From: Pseudomonas serbica
GTDB lineage: Bacteria > Pseudomonadota > Gammaproteobacteria > Pseudomonadales > Pseudomonadaceae
Length of the DNA stretch: 64,000 nucleotides
Reading direction: 5' to 3'
Assembly (NCBI RefSeq): GCF_028823535.1
Contig: NZ_JAQIYM010000013.1
Location: 124,001 to 188,000, forward strand
A program made the position numbers and the translations under genes. The notes below the pieces were generated by a model that saw only the letters and a program-made list of their open reading frames with translations, made no database searches and had not been told where the DNA came from. Position 1 is the stretch's first letter. Each line of letters begins with the position of its first letter. Of the stretch, positions 49,421 through 57,846 are shown piece by piece.

Positions 49421-50134
49421 TCAGACTGTTTTACACGTTAACCAGGCACCCCAGAACAGGCTGCTGAAAAAACGGGTAGCGTCCCCAAAACCCGCATCAT
49501 GCAAAAGCTTCTGAACAGCCGCCTCAGAATGTGGAGGGTCAGCGCCTTGAAGAATTTTCCCAAGTTTGACTTTCACTTCATCCGGGCTGGCTCCGTGCTG
49601 CCGCCAACGTTGCCCCCAGGCAGCGAGGAGTAAGGGCTGGCTGGCATAAGCATAATGATTGCCGGCGACAATCAGCGCAGCTCCCGGTTTGAGTCGAGCC
49701 CGAATGGATCGCAGAATTTCTCCCTTGGCATCATCCCCATCGAGATGATGGAGTACACCGATCAAAGTGGCTGCGTCGTAGGACTCATCGGCGGGCAAGT
49801 CTTCAACGTGCCCAAGGTGCACGTCCGTTCTTTCAAGCAGGTTGTTTACGGCTAACTGCTGTTTCGCGGTTTGCAGCATCGGCTCAGATGGATCAACGGC
49901 GGTGAAGCGCCAGCCCGGCTCAAGCCTGGCCATCGCGATGATCTCCTGCGCCGTACCGCCAGCGCCGACGACCAGTATTTTGGCCGAGCCGACATTTTCA
50001 AGGCTTGCCGCGAGCATGCACGCCACCAAATCCTGGCAGGCGTCATAACCGGCCAGTGCAATACGGCTCTGTCGTCCGTACTCATTGGCCCGAGCGCTAT
50101 CAAACTTTTCAGCTGATTCAAGTGGTGATTTCAA
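49421..50134 (-). CDS. class I SAM-dependent methyltransferase
   Basis: A 237-residue protein. KILVVGAGGTAQEIIAMARL is the SAM-binding glycine motif, FTAVDPSEPMLQTAKQQL the acidic loop and AATLIGVLHHLDGDD motif IV. The substrate is not evident. Monocistronic, in a region with no operon partner. Confidence 0.82.
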   Translation of the reverse strand: MKSPLESAEKFDSARANEYGRQSRIALAGYDACQDLVACMLAASLENVGSAKILVVGAGGTAQEIIAMARLEPGWRFTAVDPSEPMLQTAKQQLAVNNLLERTDVHLGHVEDLPADESYDAATLIGVLHHLDGDDAKGEILRSIRARLKPGAALIVAGNHYAYASQPLLLAAWGQRWRQHGASPDEVKVKLGKILQGADPPHSEAAVQKLLHDAGFGDATRFFSSLFWGAWLTCKTV

Positions 50135-50383
50135 GGCGGTTCTCCATGTCCTTGAATTAACTTAGGTCATAAAGATCGATAATAAAAATTCATTAATTTT
50201 ATCCACTGCATTCCCACCAGGAATGTCAAAGCACCGCGGCAGGCCTTTGATCAGGTGCTGGCCTGGTCCTCAAATTGCAGGTGCGCCCACGCAATGCAAG
50301 TGGTCACTGCGTGTGCCAAACAAATGCAGATGCGCTACAACTCATAGAACGTCGGAGTCCTCACAGAAAGCGAGCGAATGTGG

Positions 50384-51310
50384 ATGAAACGCAATCTCTG
50401 CGTCGTCAGGTGTGTCCGGTTCGCATCTGCTTCGCTCGTCATGCTGGCCACCGGTGCAGTGACAGAGGATCTCGAACCCAGGTCCTACGCCAATACACCG
50501 GTCGGTATCAATTTCCTGCTCATGGGCTACAGCGATCTCCATGGCAACGTGACGGCCAATCCCTCGATCCCGCTTGAGGATGCCAAGCTCAACATCCAGA
50601 CAGTCGTGTTTGCCTACGCCAGGTCCCTGGATGTCTGGGGCCGCTCGGGAAAGTTCGATATCGTCGTGCCCGAGGCGAAATTGACCGGCTCAGCCTTGCT
50701 GGCCGGTGAACCCAGGAAACGTGATGTCACCGGGTTGATCGATCCAAGATTTCGCTTCTCGGTCAACCTGTATGGCGCCCCGGCGATGTCCCTGGCCGAG
50801 TTCCCCAGTTACCAACAGGATGTGATTATCGGCACCAGCCTGGCGATCACGGCGCCATTGGGCCAATACGACGACAGCAGGCTGATCAATCTCGGCAACA
50901 ATCGCTGGTCATTCAAGCCTGAACTCGGGGTGTCCAAGCGTGTGGGGCAAGTGACCCTGGAGTTGTCCGGTGCGGGAACCTTTTTCACCGACAATGACGA
51001 GCTGCTCGGCAACCACGTACTGTCCCAGGACCCGATTTACCAGGTACAGGGGCATCTTATCTATGCGTTTGAAAACGGGATCTGGGCTTCGCTGGATGCG
51101 ACCTGGTTCGAAGGTGGGAAAAGCGCTGTCGATGGGATCAGTAACCACGATTATCAGGAAAACTCCCGCTACGGCTGTACCCTCACGCTGCCCTTGAACC
51201 GCAACCATTCCATAAAGCTCAACGCGAGCAAGGGGGGCTATACCCGCACGGGCAGCGATTTCGATGCGGTTGGCATGGTCTGGCAGTATCGCTTCGGCGG
51301 TGGGCTTTGA
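50384..51310 (+). CDS. outer-membrane protein of the phenol-degradation meta-pathway type (PF13557-like)
   Basis: A 308-residue protein. The signal peptide includes RFASASLVMLATGAVT. Beta-barrel features are GINFLLMGYSDLHGNVTANPS, YARSLDVWGRSGKFDIVVP, YQQDVIIGTSLAITAPLGQYD, LINLGNNRWSFKPELGVSK and the aromatic end MVWQYRFGGG. Proteins with this layout are often called transporter and are thought to be outer-membrane channels for hydrophobics. The start MKRNLC is used; an in-frame ATG lies two codons upstream. Monocistronic. Confidence 0.75.
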   Translation: MKRNLCVVRCVRFASASLVMLATGAVTEDLEPRSYANTPVGINFLLMGYSDLHGNVTANPSIPLEDAKLNIQTVVFAYARSLDVWGRSGKFDIVVPEAKLTGSALLAGEPRKRDVTGLIDPRFRFSVNLYGAPAMSLAEFPSYQQDVIIGTSLAITAPLGQYDDSRLINLGNNRWSFKPELGVSKRVGQVTLELSGAGTFFTDNDELLGNHVLSQDPIYQVQGHLIYAFENGIWASLDATWFEGGKSAVDGISNHDYQENSRYGCTLTLPLNRNHSIKLNASKGGYTRTGSDFDAVGMVWQYRFGGGL

Positions 51311-51316
51311 CGCTGT

Positions 51317-52765
51317 TCATGGGCCTTTAGCCTGGGACAAAGGCCTGGCCACCTGCTCCAACGCCCGACGCTCAGCCGCCACGCCCCACACCGCTTGCAC
51401 CAGCGCCGCCACACACATCAGCGCCGCGCCGATCAGATAACCGATCAACAGACTGCTGCGCTGCTGGGTCTGGATCAGTTGGCCAAACAGCATCGGCCCA
51501 ATGATGCCGCCCAGGCCCGTGCCAAACGCATAGAACACGGCGATGGCCAGGGCGCGGATTTCCAGTGGGAAGGTTTCTGCAACGGTCAGGTAGGCCGAGC
51601 TGGCCGCCGCAGAAGCGAAAAAGAAGATCACCATCCATGCCGCGGCTTGCTGGGTAACATCCAGCCAACCCTGCTGGAAGGCATAGCCACTGAGCGCCAG
51701 CAGAACTCCCGATGTCGCGTAGGTGAAGCTGATCATCACCCGTCGGCCGATCAGGTCGAACAGACGCCCAAGCAGCAGCGGCCCGCAGAAATTGCCCAGT
51801 GCCAGGGGCAAGACGTACCAACCGACCTGCTCGGCGGGCACCTGGTAAAAATCGGTGAGCACCAGCGCATAGGTGAAGAAGATCGCGTTGTAGAAAAAGG
51901 CCTGCGCGGCCATCAGGGTCATCCCCACCAGCGCCCGGCGCCGGAAGCTGACGAACAGGGTATGGAAGATCTCCGCCAGCGGCGTATGGTCCCGCGCGTG
52001 CAGGCGCAGGGGTTGATGGGTTACGGCCGGCAACTCATGGTCTTGTTCGCGCAGACGCGCTTCGATGCCTTCGACGATGAGTTGCGCTTCATCGTGTCGA
52101 CCATGGATCAGCAGCCAGCGCGGGCTTTCCGGTAGCCACAGGCGCATCACCAGGATCACCAGGCCCAGCATGGCACCGATGCCAAAGCACAGGCGCCAGC
52201 CCAGGTCGCCGCCGACCACCTGCGGGTCCAGCAGGACGATGGCTCCGCCGGCGCCCAGCGCGGCGCCTAACCAAAAGGTACCGTTGATGGTCAGGTCGAC
52301 CCAGCCGCGGTAGCGTGCCGGGGTGAATTCCTGGATGGTCGAATTGATCGCCGTGTATTCGCCCCCGATGCCCATGCCCGTCAAGAAGCGCAGCAGCAGG
52401 AAGCTTTCCAGGTTGAAGGAGAACGCCGTGGCCGCCGTGGCGCCCACGTACAGCCATAAGGTGATGAAGAACAATTTGCGCCGCCCCAGGCGATCGGTCA
52501 GCCAGCCGAACAGCAGCGCGCCGATCACCGCGCCGGCAATATAGATGCCGCCGGCCAGGCCGATATCGAAGTTGCTCATGCGCAGGTCGGGGCTGTTTTT
52601 CAGCGCGCCGGACACCGAGCCAGCCAGCGTCACTTCCAGGCCGTCGAGCAACCAGGTGATGCCCAGCGCGACCACCAGCAGGGTATGAAAGCGGCCCCAC
52701 GGCAAGCGGTCCAGGCGGGCTGGAAGATCGGTTTCGAATATCGTGCCGGCTTGTTGGTGGGTCAT
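51317..52765 (-). CDS. MFS transporter, sugar/organic-acid porter type
   Basis: A 482-residue 12-span carrier: WLLDGLEVTLAGSVSGAL, FGWLTDRLGRRKLFFIT, LTGMGIGGEYTAINSTIQEF, PESPRWLLIHGR, and GRLFDLIGRRVMI, the sugar-porter/AAHS signatures. The substrate is not determined. It starts at MTHQQAGT and is convergent with the outer-membrane gene. Confidence 0.83.
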   Translation of the reverse strand: MTHQQAGTIFETDLPARLDRLPWGRFHTLLVVALGITWLLDGLEVTLAGSVSGALKNSPDLRMSNFDIGLAGGIYIAGAVIGALLFGWLTDRLGRRKLFFITLWLYVGATAATAFSFNLESFLLLRFLTGMGIGGEYTAINSTIQEFTPARYRGWVDLTINGTFWLGAALGAGGAIVLLDPQVVGGDLGWRLCFGIGAMLGLVILVMRLWLPESPRWLLIHGRHDEAQLIVEGIEARLREQDHELPAVTHQPLRLHARDHTPLAEIFHTLFVSFRRRALVGMTLMAAQAFFYNAIFFTYALVLTDFYQVPAEQVGWYVLPLALGNFCGPLLLGRLFDLIGRRVMISFTYATSGVLLALSGYAFQQGWLDVTQQAAAWMVIFFFASAAASSAYLTVAETFPLEIRALAIAVFYAFGTGLGGIIGPMLFGQLIQTQQRSSLLIGYLIGAALMCVAALVQAVWGVAAERRALEQVARPLSQAKGP

Positions 52766-52873
52766 CGCCACAACGGGTCATGTGCAGTGCGTTGTGAGTT
52801 AGGAGTCAGCCCCAGGATCGGGAGTTCAAAATTCCACTGCCGCACAAGGCAGGGGCAGGATTGATTCTGTAAA

Positions 52874-52932
52874 GGCTGGCTTGCCAGCGATGGCGATCCC
52901 AACGACGCCATCGCCGGCAAACCGGCTCCTGC
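52874..52932. repeat. Pseudomonas REP-type inverted pair
   Basis: GGCTGGCTTGCCAGCGATGG and CGCCATCGCCGGCAAACCGG..CTCC form a divergent pair typical of Pseudomonas REP/BIME elements, between the MFS and alpha/beta hydrolase genes. Confidence 0.85.
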
Positions 52933-52945
52933 AGATCCGTGTTGC

Positions 52946-53776
52946 TTAACTTCTGACGAAAGCCAGCAGGTCGGCGTTGATGGTATCGGCGTGGGTGGTC
53001 GGCATGCCGTGGGGGTAGCCGGAGTAGGTTTTCAGCGTGCCGTTTTGCAACAGCTTGGCTGACAACGGCCCGGAGTCTTCATAAGGCACGATCTGGTCAT
53101 CATCGCCATGCATCACCAGCACCGGGATCGTGATGCTCTTCAGATCCTCGGTGAAGTCGGTCTGGGAGAAGGCCACGATCCCGTCGTAATGGGCAATGGC
53201 ACAGCCCATCATGCCTTGTCGCCACCAGTTCTGGATGTTGCCCTCGGACGGTTTCGCACCCGGGCGGTTATACCCGTAGAAAGGCCCCGCCGGAATGTCA
53301 CGGTAGAATTGTGCGCGGTTGGCCTTGAGCTGCGCCTGCAGGTCATCGAACACCGACTTGGGCAAGCCGCCCGGATTGCCTGGGGTTTGCACCATCAAAG
53401 GTGGCACGGCGCTGATGATGACCGCCTTCGACACGCGGCTTTCGCCGTGGCGGGCAATGTAATGGATGACTTCCCCACCGCCGGTGGAGTGCCCCACATG
53501 CACGGCCCCGTTCACGCCAAGATGGTCGACCACGGCGGCGACGTCATCGGCATAGTGATCCATGTCGTGCCCATCCCATACCTGACTGGAGCGCCCATGG
53601 CCGCGCCGGTCGTGGGCAATCACCCGGTAGCCGTTCGCCAGGAAAAACAGCATCTGGGCATCCCAGTCGTCGGCACTCAATGGCCATCCGTGATGAAACC
53701 AGATCACCGGGGCATCGCGCGGCCCCCAATCCTTGTAAAAGATCTCGACACCGTCCTGCGTTGTGACATACCCCAT
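52946..53776 (-). CDS. alpha/beta hydrolase, non-heme chloroperoxidase/arylesterase-like
   Basis: A 276-residue protein: FHHGWPLSADDWD (oxyanion loop), nucleophile Ser97 in VGHSTGGGEV, Asp in VLVMHGDDDQIVP, His in YPHGMPTTHAD. It hydrolyses esters and may show perhydrolase (chloroperoxidase) activity. Monocistronic, next to a REP element. Confidence 0.86.
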   Translation of the reverse strand: MGYVTTQDGVEIFYKDWGPRDAPVIWFHHGWPLSADDWDAQMLFFLANGYRVIAHDRRGHGRSSQVWDGHDMDHYADDVAAVVDHLGVNGAVHVGHSTGGGEVIHYIARHGESRVSKAVIISAVPPLMVQTPGNPGGLPKSVFDDLQAQLKANRAQFYRDIPAGPFYGYNRPGAKPSEGNIQNWWRQGMMGCAIAHYDGIVAFSQTDFTEDLKSITIPVLVMHGDDDQIVPYEDSGPLSAKLLQNGTLKTYSGYPHGMPTTHADTINADLLAFVRS

Positions 53777-54173
53777 GTTCGCGTCTCCTCAATGAAAGGT
53801 TACACCGCTTGGCCGCCAAAACACCTTGGGACTAACGACAACTTCAAGGTCAATGGGTTTTGGCTGGAGTGTGAGAATAGGCGAACTGGCGAAAACCGGC
53901 AGATGTTCAAACCATTGAGAATCACGACTGCCGGACAGTCGCTCGATGTGCTCGGCATCGGAAACAATGAATTATGCGTTGCTGCCGACCTCTACTTCCA
54001 AGCACTGCACAGAGAGCGGCTTTCACGAAAATAAGCGAGTCGTTGTTAGTGGGAACCACTATTCCAGCCCCCGCCAAAACCATGATCTGACAGGCCATGT
54101 CGTTCTCGAAATTTCTTTGAATTTTTTCTGACACCGCCACTCCTTTGTCTATGAGCGAATGGAGGGGGATCTC
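53777..54173. other. gene-poor gap
   Basis: About 400 bases without a supported gene; locally more AT-rich. Short open frames on both strands lack binding sites and protein-like composition. Confidence 0.4.
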
Positions 54174-54425
54174 ATGAACACGGGTCTTTTTGTCATTGAA
54201 TACAAGCTTCATGGGGAGCCCAAGTCATTCATTATCAGGACGACGATCAAGCGCAGCGCTGATGCATGGCACTGGGCAAGTTGTGATGCAGGAGTGGCAC
54301 CCATACCCAAACCGGGAAGGCCGCCGCTTAAGGTCGTCTCCAAGCCTCAAGCCGAGAAGTACGGGATCAGTGACGTGACATGGCGCAAGACAGCAACCTT
54401 GAACTGGACAGAGGTGGCAACTTGA
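54174..54425 (+). CDS. small DUF6555-like protein
   Basis: An 83-residue soluble protein. LHGEPKSFIIRTTIKRSADA and WHWASCDAGVAPIPK recall a small Pseudomonas family (DUF6555, from memory). GGAGGGGGATCTC precedes the ATG at 54174, a strong start. No function known. Confidence 0.7.
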   Translation: MNTGLFVIEYKLHGEPKSFIIRTTIKRSADAWHWASCDAGVAPIPKPGRPPLKVVSKPQAEKYGISDVTWRKTATLNWTEVAT

Positions 54426-54497
54426 TGAGCAGACTTTTTTACGGCAGGTATTGATGAACTGCCTATTTTGCGAACAAACCAGGTGTCAGGAGGTTTT

Positions 54498-54776
54498 ATG
54501 AGCGCGCAGTCAATTGAGTACCATTTCGAGGTCTACGAGGAGTCTTTCACCAATGCCCCTGTTTGGAGCGTTGAAGCATCAACGCCCTTCCCCGCTGTGT
54601 CGATAGGTGATCGTTTCAATCACGTAGGTCTTGACGTTGCCTGGGGCAGGACGGCCACCGACGAAGAGGAATATCGAGTGGTAGACATCGACCACTATTT
54701 TTCGCAAAGCGAGGGCAAGCTTGCGTACAAGACCATGGTGAAACTGATGCTGAAACACCGCAACCAGATCTATTGA
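54498..54776 (+). CDS. small hypothetical protein
   Basis: A 92-residue acidic, soluble protein (SIEYHFEVYEESFTNAPVWS, VVDIDHYFSQSEGKLAYKT). AGGAGG seven bases before the ATG at 54498 is a good start. I do not recognise the family. It is 72 bases after the DUF6555-like gene and may share its transcript; a terminator follows at 54882. Confidence 0.7.
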   Translation: MSAQSIEYHFEVYEESFTNAPVWSVEASTPFPAVSIGDRFNHVGLDVAWGRTATDEEEYRVVDIDHYFSQSEGKLAYKTMVKLMLKHRNQIY

Positions 54777-54881
54777 GGTTTTCGCTCCCGTTTGGTCAGT
54801 GAACTTCCCAATGACTTTGAAGTGTTCGACTTTGCCAGGCTCGCCCCCTTGTGCTTTGTATTGAGTGAGGCCAGATCACTG

Positions 54882-54910
54882 AGAAGCCTGCCACACGGCA
54901 GGCTTCTTTT
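54882..54910 (+). terminator. terminator after the two small genes
   Basis: AGAAGCCTGCC-ACAC-GGCAGGCTTCT followed by TTT; an 11-base perfect stem. It ends just before the convergent esterase gene. Confidence 0.9.
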
Positions 54911-54916
54911 GGGGGC

Positions 54917-55936
54917 TCAGTTCAGATGCGTTTTGAGCTCCAGTGCTGCCTGACGCACCGCAGCCTTGACCTCGGGAATCGAACTCAGCGGATTGAGCAG
55001 GCCGAAGTCATGGATCATGCCGTTGTAGCGCACTGAGGTGACCGGCACACCCGCCGCATCCAGATGGCGGGCATAACCTTCACCTTCATCACGCAATACA
55101 TCGAACTCGGCTGTTTGCACCAGGGCTGCCGGCAGCCCTTCAAGTTGTTCGGCGCTGGCGTTGAGCGGTGAGGCGTGAATCTGTGCGCGCTCGGCCGGGT
55201 GGGTGGTGTAGTTGTCCCAGAACCACTGCATCATGCCCTTCGTCAGGAAGTGGCCCTCGGCAAATTGCTGATACGAGCCACTGTCGAAGCCGGCATTGGT
55301 CACCGGCCACATCAGTAACTGAAAGCGCAGGGCGGGGGCTTTCTGTTCCTTGGCCATCAGCGCCACGACCGCCGCCATATTACCGCCGACACTGTTGCCG
55401 GCTACCGCCAGCCGCTTACCGTCGACACCGATGTCCTTGCCATGTTCGGCCACCCAGCGGGTCGCGGCATAGGCCTGATTGATCGCGGTCGGGTACTGCG
55501 CCTCTGGGGACGGCGTGTAATCGACGTACACCGCGACGGCACCGGAGCCAACCACCAGGTCGCGAATCAGGCGTTGGTGAGTTGGGAAGTCGCCCAAGAC
55601 CCAGCCACCGCCATGAAAAAACATGAACACCGGCAACTCACCCTTGACCTTGGCCGGGCGGACGACTTTCAGCTTGATGATTTGCTCTCCCACCGCGATT
55701 GAGCGGTCGCTGACTTCGACCCCGGACAGATCAACCTTCACCGAGGCCTGTGCACCGGTCAGAACCGCACGGGCGTCCTTCGGGCTCAGTTGCTCCAGCG
55801 GTTTTCCGCCACCGGCCGCCAGGGCTTCAAGGAAGGCTTGGGTATTGTGCTCGACGCCAGGGCTGCCTGCGGCAAAGGCATTGTCCAGGGAAAGAGCCAA
55901 GAGGGTGGTGGCCAGAGTTTTCTGGATGGTGCCCAT
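54917..55936 (-). CDS. exported alpha/beta hydrolase of the hormone-sensitive-lipase family
   Basis: A 339-residue protein with a signal peptide (about 1-22). The HSL motif FMFFHGGGWVLGD (108-111) forms the oxyanion hole, Ser182 lies in VAGNSVGGNMA, the Asp in AEFDVLRDEG and the His in GMIHDFG. It likely hydrolyses esters in the periplasm. It lies downstream of an exported metallo-beta-lactamase-fold protein in the same direction. Confidence 0.86.
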   Translation of the reverse strand: MGTIQKTLATTLLALSLDNAFAAGSPGVEHNTQAFLEALAAGGGKPLEQLSPKDARAVLTGAQASVKVDLSGVEVSDRSIAVGEQIIKLKVVRPAKVKGELPVFMFFHGGGWVLGDFPTHQRLIRDLVVGSGAVAVYVDYTPSPEAQYPTAINQAYAATRWVAEHGKDIGVDGKRLAVAGNSVGGNMAAVVALMAKEQKAPALRFQLLMWPVTNAGFDSGSYQQFAEGHFLTKGMMQWFWDNYTTHPAERAQIHASPLNASAEQLEGLPAALVQTAEFDVLRDEGEGYARHLDAAGVPVTSVRYNGMIHDFGLLNPLSSIPEVKAAVRQAALELKTHLN

Positions 55937-55980
55937 GGGTAATCCTTTTTAGTTGTTTGAGTTTGAATGATCCAACGATG

Positions 55981-56008
55981 GCGCCGGCAAGTTCGGCCGG
56001 CGCTTTTT
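55981..56008. other. GC-rich hairpin between the MBL and esterase genes
   Basis: GCGCCGGC-AAGTTCG-GCCGGCGC followed by TTTTT on the plus strand. The T tract is on the wrong side for the leftward genes, so it would end only rightward transcripts. Confidence 0.55.
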
Positions 56009-56017
56009 ATTGATTTG

Positions 56018-57010
56018 TTACTCGATCAGCGGAACGTTGGCGGCTCGTTTGTACGGTCCGTACTCCAACGGCACCCACTCGAAATGCTTGTCCACGGCGC
56101 TGATATGACCGATACCGGGGAACGGCAAGTGCGCGGCCGCCACCCAGGTTTTGCTCGCGGCAGCGGCACTGAACACCTGGTTGCGACTCTTGATCGCTTG
56201 CTGATTGTTGACGTCGAACCCGATCGACACCTCCGGGTGCAGGAACTGCACGGCGAGGTTGTGCACCAGGTCCCCCATGAACAGGATGCTCTGCCCCTGG
56301 GAGGTGAAGCGGTAAGTGCTGCTGCCCGGCGTGTGTACGGTCTCCAGTTGGGCCTCGACCACACCCGGCAAAGGCGACTGACCCGGGGAGAAGGTTTTGA
56401 AGCGCCCCGCAGCGATGTAAGGTGCGGTGGAGTCCTGCGCGATCTTGAAGAAGCCTTTGGCCGCCTCCGCAGCTTTAGCCAGCGCCTGCGGGTCCAGCCA
56501 GTAATCGGCTTCGGCCTTGGCGGCGTACACCGTGGCATTGGCGAAGATCGGCTGCTGCTGACCATCCACCAGACCGCAGACATGATCCAGATGCAGGTGC
56601 GTGCGCAGGATGGCATCGACCTGCTCCGGCTTGTAGCCGGCGGCTTGCATGTTGGCCGAGAGCTGGCCGGCGGTGGCACCGATGCACTGCCCGGCCCCGG
56701 TGTCGACCAGAATCAGTTGTTTGCCCGTATTGATCAGGAAAGCGTTGAACGCCGTCTGCACGCCCGGTGTTTCAATCGCACGACGGGCGAGCAGCGCGCG
56801 GATCTGACCCTGGCTCATGCCCTGCAGCAGCTTCGGTGAAAGATCGTTGTAACCGTCGAACAGCGCCGTCACTTCGTAATCGCCCACCGCCAACCGGTAG
56901 TAGCCGGGGACCTGAGTGGACTGAATCGGCGCCTGAGCCTGGGCGCCAGCCGAAGTCAGCACCAATGCCAGGCCAAATCCACGCAGTGTGCAAACCAGAG
57001 AATGCTTCAT
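56018..57010 (-). CDS. exported metallo-beta-lactamase-fold hydrolase
   Basis: A 330-residue protein with a signal peptide (about 1-26, QAQA). The zinc motif HLHLDH (138-143) is in RTHLHLDHVCGLVDG, with a further ligand in TVHTPGSS, LFMGDLVHN, and AHLPFPGIGH. It is a periplasmic MBL enzyme of the AHL-lactonase/hydrolase branch; the substrate is unknown. It precedes the HSL-type esterase by 81 bases and a hairpin. Confidence 0.85.
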   Translation of the reverse strand: MKHSLVCTLRGFGLALVLTSAGAQAQAPIQSTQVPGYYRLAVGDYEVTALFDGYNDLSPKLLQGMSQGQIRALLARRAIETPGVQTAFNAFLINTGKQLILVDTGAGQCIGATAGQLSANMQAAGYKPEQVDAILRTHLHLDHVCGLVDGQQQPIFANATVYAAKAEADYWLDPQALAKAAEAAKGFFKIAQDSTAPYIAAGRFKTFSPGQSPLPGVVEAQLETVHTPGSSTYRFTSQGQSILFMGDLVHNLAVQFLHPEVSIGFDVNNQQAIKSRNQVFSAAAASKTWVAAAHLPFPGIGHISAVDKHFEWVPLEYGPYKRAANVPLIE

Positions 57011-57238
57011 GCCTCACCTTTGATCGAGTCAGAAAGCGGCTGATCACGTCAGCCGAGTAAACTCGATCATGCACCTGCCCAACACCTTGAAAATTGCAGC
57101 GATGTGCTAATTTTGCGCAGGGGTATGACACGGCATATGAATGGACGTCGACCATCGGATCTGTCGAAAATCCGCAACGGTTCACCCGCCTGTAGCGGTG
57201 TGCTGTCCAACGCCTGTGACAAGGCTCACTTCATAACT

Positions 57239-57255
57239 CTTAAGGTTTGCTTAAG
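57239..57255 (+). promoter_or_regulatory. CTTAAG-N5-CTTAAG direct repeat, PmrA-box-like
   Basis: CTTAAG-GTTTG-CTTAAG, a perfect direct repeat with the spacing of PmrA-type response-regulator boxes, 53 bases before the AraC start. A further CTTTAA follows. Confidence 0.5.
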
Positions 57256-57308
57256 GACTTTAAATGTCGCCGGCGGACAGACTTTCCTGAACGATCAGGA
57301 GAGCCACC

Positions 57309-57788
57309 ATGAACCCGCAATCGGTGAATACAAACCATCCATGCCCTGGTGTACGGCCGTTGGGCGCCCTGTCCGGCTGGCAGGAGCACCGGGCCAAGGA
57401 ACTGATGCTGCGTGACATGGGCAGCTGCGTTCGCATCAGCGCGATTGCCGAACACTGCAACCTGTCCCGTAGCCATTTTTCCCGGGCGTTCAAAAAGGTT
57501 ACCGGCCACTCGCCGCAAGGCTGGCTGGTGATGATGAAAATCGAAAAGGCCAAACGCCTGCTGATCTCCTCGATGCCGATCACCGATGTCGTCTATGAAT
57601 GCGGTTTCGCGGACCACTCGCATTTCACCCGCACCTTCAGCCGCCTGGAAGGGATAACACCCAAGGCATGGCGCCGGGCCTATGATCAAGCAACGAGCCA
57701 CCCTGCCCCGCCACCCGTAATTGATCGAGACATACCCCACTGGAGCATTCGCGATAGCCTGGTCGACGGGCGAGAACTACACGCGTGA
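57309..57788 (+). CDS. short AraC-family regulator (DNA-binding domain only)
   Basis: A 159-residue protein: VRISAIAEHCNLSRSHFSRAF (first helix-turn-helix) and SSMPITDVVYECGFADHSHF, TFSRLEGITPKAWRR (second). There is no N-terminal sensory domain, only about 30 residues. AraC proteins this short are often constitutive activators. It is divergent from the MBL gene, so may control it. Confidence 0.85.
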   Translation: MNPQSVNTNHPCPGVRPLGALSGWQEHRAKELMLRDMGSCVRISAIAEHCNLSRSHFSRAFKKVTGHSPQGWLVMMKIEKAKRLLISSMPITDVVYECGFADHSHFTRTFSRLEGITPKAWRRAYDQATSHPAPPPVIDRDIPHWSIRDSLVDGRELHA

Positions 57789-57824
57789 AATGATCGAGAT
57801 CAACTAAAACGAACGCCTCCCCTT

Positions 57825-57846
57825 GGCCGCTCATGCGGCCTTTTTT
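57825..57846 (+). terminator. terminator after the AraC gene
   Basis: GGCCGC-TCAT-GCGGCC followed by six T residues. Confidence 0.9.

Noticed and set aside
53922..54212. 96-codon minus-strand frame in the 53.8-54.2 kb gap
   Set aside because: No start signal; it overlaps the well-supported small gene at 54174 on the other strand.
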